This document shows positions 4,811 to 8,109 of a stretch of 8,109 nucleotides of DNA, one piece after another. This DNA comes from CAYPOY01 sp964412395 (GTDB taxonomy: Bacteria; Chloroflexota; Anaerolineae; B4-G1). How positions within the stretch are numbered: the first letter of the stretch is position 1; each line of letters opens with the position of its first letter. The translations under genes and the position numbers were made by a program. The stretch covers positions 1 through 8,109 of the forward strand of contig CAYPOY010000237.1 in assembly GCA_964412395.1 (NCBI GenBank). Direction: 5' to 3'. The notes beneath the pieces are model-generated. The model searched no databases, was not told the DNA's origin, and saw only the letters and a list, made by a program, of their open reading frames with translations.

Positions 4811-7552
4811 CGGAGAGCCAGGGAAGACCACCCGAAACCCGTTGCTGTCGTCAAAGTAGTCCGGGGGGGTGGGTGCCCGGGACGCGCAGCGCGCAGGCCG
4901 CTTGTTGTTGCCCCATGAGCCGCCGCGAACCACGCGCCGCCCGGAGGCAGACGGATCCTCCCTGCCGTCACCGGCCCGGTACGGGTAGGGCTGGTACAGG
5001 GACGAGGTCCACTCCCAGACGTTGCCTGCACCCTCCCACAGCTCCAGCCGTCCCACCCCCTGTGGGTAGACGCCCACCGGCGTGGTGGAGAGCACCCGTC
5101 CTTCGATGGTGTTGGCCCTTGATGCGTCGAAGCGGTTGCCCCAGGGATGGAGACGCGTTCCGCCTCCGCGCACGGCGGCCTCCCACTCCGCCTCGGTGGG
5201 CAGCCGGCAGAAGCGACCAGTGACCTCAGCCAGCCAGGCGCAGTAGGCGCGGGCCTCGTACCAGGTGACGCCGACGACGGGCTGGTTGGCGCCGGTAAGG
5301 GCCGCGTCATCCCACCAGGCCGGCTCCTCCCGTGAGCGCTCGGCGTAGATCGGGCGCAGCCTCTCGCGGGCCTCCCCCTCGGTCATTGCCGTCAACTCCC
5401 GCCAGGCTTCAAGCGTCTGCGGCATCCAACTCAATTCCTTGGCCCAGTGTTCCAGGGAGCGAGCCGAATCCAATAACCACTGACGTTGCTCTAGCAGGGC
5501 TACCAGCGCTCCGCCCTCGACCTCCTCGCCGCGCAGCCAGGCCCGGGCCGCTTCCGTCTCCCAGTATCGCTCCTCCCGGTACCCGCCGGCCTCCACGAAG
5601 CAGCGGTACTCGGCCACCGTGATCGGGTACTGGCCGATCCAGAACGGTGCCAGCCGGACTTGGTGCCGGGGCCGCTCGTCGCGGTAGGCCTGCCGGTCCC
5701 ACCAGGGCGAGCCGATGGCGCAGGTGCCGCCTGGCACGCGCACCAGCGGCGGCTCGATGTAGCGTATGCCGTCCCGCTCGCGCACCACGAGGCGCGGGTC
5801 GCCCAGCCGGCCCAGCACGTGTCCGGCAGCGATGCGGGCGCGCAGGTGCACCCGCCGGTCCCGCATCCCGTCCAGCAGGGCGGCCCGCACCCGCTCCCGC
5901 AGGTCGTCGGGGACTGCCGCCTCCCCCTCGTCCAGGCAGCGGCCGGCCAGGATGGGGTTTACGGTCTGCACTGCTTCCACCAGCGCGGGTCCCGCCGCCA
6001 GGCCGGTGGCCACGATCGTCGTCTCCTCCCAGCCGGTGGGGGGCGGAGGCGGAAGTGGGTCCCATTCTCCCCGATCCGCGGGCTCGGGCATCTGGCGTGC
6101 CTGCCATGGAACCTGCCACAGGGACCGCAGGTCCTCACCGGTGCCAAAGCGGCGCAGGAGTTCGCGGGCGGCAAAATACTCCTGTACCAGGTGGTGGTAG
6201 AAGCGGACCCGCCCCTCCAGGGTGTCCTCCTCCAGCAGCGTAGCGGCACAGCCCAGATGCAGCACGGCCTCCGGCTCCGTCTCCACCTCCCGCCCGCGCA
6301 CCGTCACCCGGGCCGGGACCGCCCGCAGCGCCTCCCCCGTGGGCAGGCTGGTGCCCTCTCCCTGGTCCTGGAGCGTCCAGGCCAGCGCGGATAGCGCCCG
6401 CTCCTGGGCGTCGGCGGCGATCCAGTCGGGGTGGGCGTGATCCTCCTCTCGTTTCAGGAGCCTGGCCACCAGGCCGGCCAACAGTTGGCCCCGGTTGGGT
6501 GGGAGTCGCCCCTCCTCGGCGGCGTAGGTCCAGGCCAGCACCGCCAGGAGAAACGGGTTACGCGCCAGGTCCAGCAAGCCCCCTCGTTGGCGGGCTAGTT
6601 CCTCCCACAGCGATTCGGCCTGGTCGGGTACGTACCGGGCCAGGAAGTTGCGCACGCGGTCGTCATCGAGCCGGCTGATCTCCACCTGCTGGAGCGGCAG
6701 GGTCGGGGCGTAGTCCATCTTGCGGCAGGTGAAGATCATACGCGCCCCCTCCCACTCCCGGGCGAAGGTGCGCCAGGCAGCCACCCGCCCGGCGTAGCCG
6801 GTGCGTGGCATCTCGTTGAGGGCGTCCAGGAGCAGGAGCACGGACCCGGCACGCAGCGCCGGGCCGAAATCGGACCCCAGCCGGGCACGCCACTGCCCGG
6901 CCAGGAAGTCGAAGGGGGAGCCGGCTCCCCGGTGAGCGCCCAGGCGGACGAAGAGCGGCACGGGGGCGGTCTCGTCCCGCAGCCGGGCGCGGGCGGCGTC
7001 CAGCGCGACCTTCTGCAGCACGGTGGTCTTGCCAGCGCCTGGCTCCCCCAGCAGCACAAACTGGGGGTAGTCCCGCATGGCAGCGGCAACGTCCGGGATG
7101 GGCACCCGCTCAATCCGCTGCTGGGGCCCCTCGCCGCGCCAGCAGAGCGCGCGCAGCTCGACCGGAATGTACCCGGCCCACGCCTCGGGTGTGACCGGGC
7201 GAGCAGCGATGCCCGCCAGGGGGACGTACCAGGTATCCCAGGGGCCAAAGTCCCGGTGCGCCACCAGCCCGGCCAGGTATGCATCCACGCTCTCGGTGGT
7301 GCGGTGGGCGAGCGCCCGTCCTTGCTCCCGGCTGATCACGACCTGGGGCTCCCCGTCCACTGCCAGGACGGTGGTGTTGCGCGGCCCTCCGGCGATGGCG
7401 ACAGGTGCGGCGGAGCGCAGCGCACTCAGGATGCGCTCCGTGAGCACGTCCAGGTCAGCGACGTTGAGTCCCTGGACGGTGAGGTGGATGTCGCCAGAGC
7501 CGGTGTGAACGGGGCCGGTGACGTGGTTGATGTGAGTGGTGTGATCGGTCAA
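4796..7552 (-). CDS. NACHT ATPase with C-terminal FGE/SUMF1-type lectin-fold domain, DGR target 2
   Basis: A 918-aa STAND/NLR-like protein. Order: N-terminal tag HINHVTGPVHTGSGDIH (residues 7-23); helical linker with the pre-NACHT WYVPL (108-112); Walker A LLGEPGAGKTT (167-177); Walker B LLLLDALNEMP (239-249); MIFTCRKMDY (272-281); FYHHLVQEYFAAREL (451-465), the helix motif typical of the end of bacterial NACHT modules; a Pro-rich stretch near 500; HEAT-like helices ending AAGHVLGRLGDPR (575-587); FGE/SUMF1 domain from about 602 with VVGVTWYEARAYCAWLA, RLPTEAEWEAAV, GNVWEW and RVVRGGSW. The DGR variable repeat encodes residues 887-910. The FGE catalytic Cys pair is missing, so a binding role is expected. 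The start is TTG at 7552, supported by GGAGGT 5 nt upstream and by alignment of MTDHTTHI with MTDETSHI of the partner protein. It follows the nuclease-like gene by 111 bp on the same strand. Confidence 0.93.
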   Translation of the reverse strand: MTDHTTHINHVTGPVHTGSGDIHLTVQGLNVADLDVLTERILSALRSAAPVAIAGGPRNTTVLAVDGEPQVVISREQGRALAHRTTESVDAYLAGLVAHRDFGPWDTWYVPLAGIAARPVTPEAWAGYIPVELRALCWRGEGPQQRIERVPIPDVAAAMRDYPQFVLLGEPGAGKTTVLQKVALDAARARLRDETAPVPLFVRLGAHRGAGSPFDFLAGQWRARLGSDFGPALRAGSVLLLLDALNEMPRTGYAGRVAAWRTFAREWEGARMIFTCRKMDYAPTLPLQQVEISRLDDDRVRNFLARYVPDQAESLWEELARQRGGLLDLARNPFLLAVLAWTYAAEEGRLPPNRGQLLAGLVARLLKREEDHAHPDWIAADAQERALSALAWTLQDQGEGTSLPTGEALRAVPARVTVRGREVETEPEAVLHLGCAATLLEEDTLEGRVRFYHHLVQEYFAARELLRRFGTGEDLRSLWQVPWQARQMPEPADRGEWDPLPPPPPTGWEETTIVATGLAAGPALVEAVQTVNPILAGRCLDEGEAAVPDDLRERVRAALLDGMRDRRVHLRARIAAGHVLGRLGDPRLVVRERDGIRYIEPPLVRVPGGTCAIGSPWWDRQAYRDERPRHQVRLAPFWIGQYPITVAEYRCFVEAGGYREERYWETEAARAWLRGEEVEGGALVALLEQRQWLLDSARSLEHWAKELSWMPQTLEAWRELTAMTEGEARERLRPIYAERSREEPAWWDDAALTGANQPVVGVTWYEARAYCAWLAEVTGRFCRLPTEAEWEAAVRGGGTRLHPWGNRFDASRANTIEGRVLSTTPVGVYPQGVGRLELWEGAGNVWEWTSSLYQPYPYRAGDGREDPSASGRRVVRGGSWGNNKRPARCASRAPTPPDYFDDSNGFRVVFPGSPPSDF
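4822..4894 (-). repeat. DGR variable repeat VR2
   Basis: Aligns without gaps to the TR at 4207-4279. There are 12 differences: 11 at TR adenines and one C-to-A in the codon now giving A893. The protein reads S891, A893, P894, T895, P896, Y899, D901, D902 and S903 where the TR would give Y, N, N, N, H, N, N, N, N. The adenine-free 3' block GGGTTTCGGGTGGTCTTCC is identical to TR and VR1. Confidence 0.92.
7484..7513. repeat. 30-bp direct repeat, copy A (start of NACHT target 2)
   Basis: Identical over 30 bp to 7802-7831; after one mismatch a further 5 bp match. It encodes GPVHTGSGDIH at residues 13-23 of the 918-aa NACHT protein. DNA-level identity is confined to this motif, the flanking sequences being different. 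Confidence 0.95.
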
Positions 7553-7663
7553 GGTGGACCTCCGTAGAATACGGATGGGCAGGATTTACGGATTTTGGGT
7601 TGACTCACTTCGCCTCGGTCAGGAGACCTTCGGTGAACCAGTTGCTCGACATTTGTCAATTTG
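7553..7663. other. Spacer between the nuclease-like gene and NACHT target 2
   Basis: A 111-bp gap, more AT-rich than its surroundings. On the minus strand it has a TTGACA (7654-7659) but no acceptable -10 box at 16-18 bp, so an internal promoter is not supported. Near the gene a small stem (CCGTA / TACGG, 7562-7574) overlaps the first bases of the GGAGGT Shine-Dalgarno and might modestly affect translation from the TTG. Confidence 0.4.
7558..7563 (-). promoter_or_regulatory. Ribosome-binding site supporting the TTG start of NACHT target 2
   Basis: GGAGGT on the minus strand, 5 nt upstream of the TTG at 7552. No ATG or GTG in this frame nearby has comparable support, so the site decides the start. 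Confidence 0.75.
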
Positions 7664-8109
7664 TCATTCGTCATCCTCAACGGTGGTCCGGTTGCCGCCG
7701 ACGAAGGTGCTGCCACCGCTTATATTCAGGTCTCCGGCGACGACGGTGCCGCCGATCCTGGCACCGTGCAGATCAACGTGCGGCGGCGGGGTGGGGTGGA
7801 TGTGGATGTCGCCAGAGCCGGTGTGAACGGGACCGGTCACGCTGGCGATGTGGGTGATGTGAGAGGAGGGTGTGGACGGCGAGCCAAAAAACTCCTCCTC
7901 GGTGTCCGGCTGCGCTTTGAGTCGCTCGTCGAGTTCCAGGCGGCCCCAGTAGTAGGGTTCCGGCAGATCCAATGCGCGGGCATGTGCGGTGGCCTGGTCC
8001 TTGGCCTGGGGTGGGACGGGGCAGGCGGTGGCGAAGACGACGACGTCGGGGGCAAAGTCCGGCTCTCCCTCGGCGTGCTGGGCCAGTTTGTCCAGTTCGA
8101 CGCGCAGGG
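7664..8109 (-). CDS. C-terminal part of a nuclease-like protein with a glycine-rich tag tail (5' end outside window)
   Basis: 147 codons are visible; the frame is open to the right edge, so the true start is outside. Residues 1-75 (LRVELDKLAQ..., VVVFATACPV, PYYWGRLELDERL, PDTEEEFFG) resemble the end of PD-(D/E)XK / Mrr-like nuclease domains common next to, or fused to, STAND ATPases (pattern: E-x-D-K, then a-T-t-A, then a W-x-x-x-x-L-x-x-x-L-x-x-x-P-D-x-x-x-x-F-F-G ending). The catalytic part would lie upstream and cannot be checked. Residues 83-104 carry HITHIASVTGPVHTGSGDIH, the same tag as the N-terminus of the next gene. After a Pro/His-rich spacer, residues 116-139 form a second Gly-rich stretch (ARIGGTVV, GDLNISGGSTFVGGN) that could form beta-solenoid or amyloid-like turns. 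Inferred role: effector recruited by the NACHT protein through the shared tag. The nuclease call is tentative; the tag match is solid. Confidence 0.55.
   Translation of the reverse strand, partial: LRVELDKLAQHAEGEPDFAPDVVVFATACPVPPQAKDQATAHARALDLPEPYYWGRLELDERLKAQPDTEEEFFGSPSTPSSHITHIASVTGPVHTGSGDIHIHPTPPPHVDLHGARIGGTVVAGDLNISGGSTFVGGNRTTVEDDE
7802..7831. repeat. 30-bp direct repeat, copy B (tail of the nuclease-like gene)
   Basis: Identical to 7484-7513 over 30 bp. It encodes the GPVHTGSGDIH motif near the C-terminus of the upstream protein, in the same orientation and frame relation as copy A. Confidence 0.95.

Noticed and set aside
7630..7663. TTGACA at 7654-7659 as -35 of a promoter for NACHT target 2
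   Set aside because: No acceptable -10 box occurs at 16-18 bp downstream on the minus strand.
1..8109. Functional reverse transcriptase elsewhere in the window
   Set aside because: No YxDD or other RT palm block was found in any plausible frame; only the N-terminal remnant at 4665-4552 is recognisable.
1..8109. tRNA, rRNA or insertion-sequence transposase genes
   Set aside because: None recognised on either strand.

Overview
The window is GC-rich bacterial DNA in which every supportable gene lies on the minus strand. Gene content (NACHT ATPases with formylglycine-generating-enzyme-like C-termini, a diversity-generating retroelement, perfect 7-bp-period CAG/CTG repeats) fits a high-GC environmental bacterium. 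I would guess Chloroflexota, but nothing in the window fixes the taxonomy.

Layout in the direction of transcription (high to low coordinates). (1) 8109-7664: C-terminal part of a protein that resembles the end of the PD-(D/E)XK / Mrr-type nuclease domains seen beside STAND ATPases, followed by a glycine-rich tail. (2) 7552-4796: a 918-aa NACHT ATPase ending in an FGE/SUMF1 (C-type-lectin-fold) domain with a DGR variable repeat, VR2. (3) 4665-4310: a broken DGR core, the first 38 residues of a DGR reverse transcriptase running out of frame into the last 80 residues of an Avd accessory protein. (4) 4281-4207: an intact template repeat (TR) directly after avd. (5) 3979-1298: a second NACHT-FGE protein (893 aa) with variable repeat VR1. 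(6) 1139-1108: a rho-independent terminator. (7) A clear sigma-70 promoter (1092-1064) then starts a separate unit: a zinc-dependent phospholipase C-like protein (1053-295) overlapping by 4 bp the start of a GalE-type UDP-glucose 4-epimerase (298 to the edge).

The DGR assignment rests on direct alignment. Over 75 bp, TR and VR1 differ at 8 positions, all adenines in the TR. In the corresponding VR2 block there are 12 differences, 11 at TR adenines. The TR is built of AAC codons, and the last 19 bases before its 3' end contain no adenine and are identical in all three copies. The two target proteins are NLR-like: N-terminal tag, NACHT switch, helical linker, diversified lectin-fold sensor. Their variable residues sit at the C-terminal ligand-binding face.

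The most interesting possibility is a diversified NLR-type defence or recognition system. The N-terminus of the 918-aa NACHT protein and the tail of the upstream nuclease-like protein share the residues VTGPVHTGSGDIH, encoded by a 30-bp perfect direct repeat; a related form starts the second NACHT protein. A motif shared between an effector's C-terminus and the N-terminus of a neighbouring NLR is the logic of NLR-associated amyloid signalling. I infer: retroelement-varied sensor, NACHT oligomerisation, homotypic motif contact, nuclease effector. The local reverse transcriptase is destroyed, so the array is either frozen or depends on an RT supplied elsewhere.
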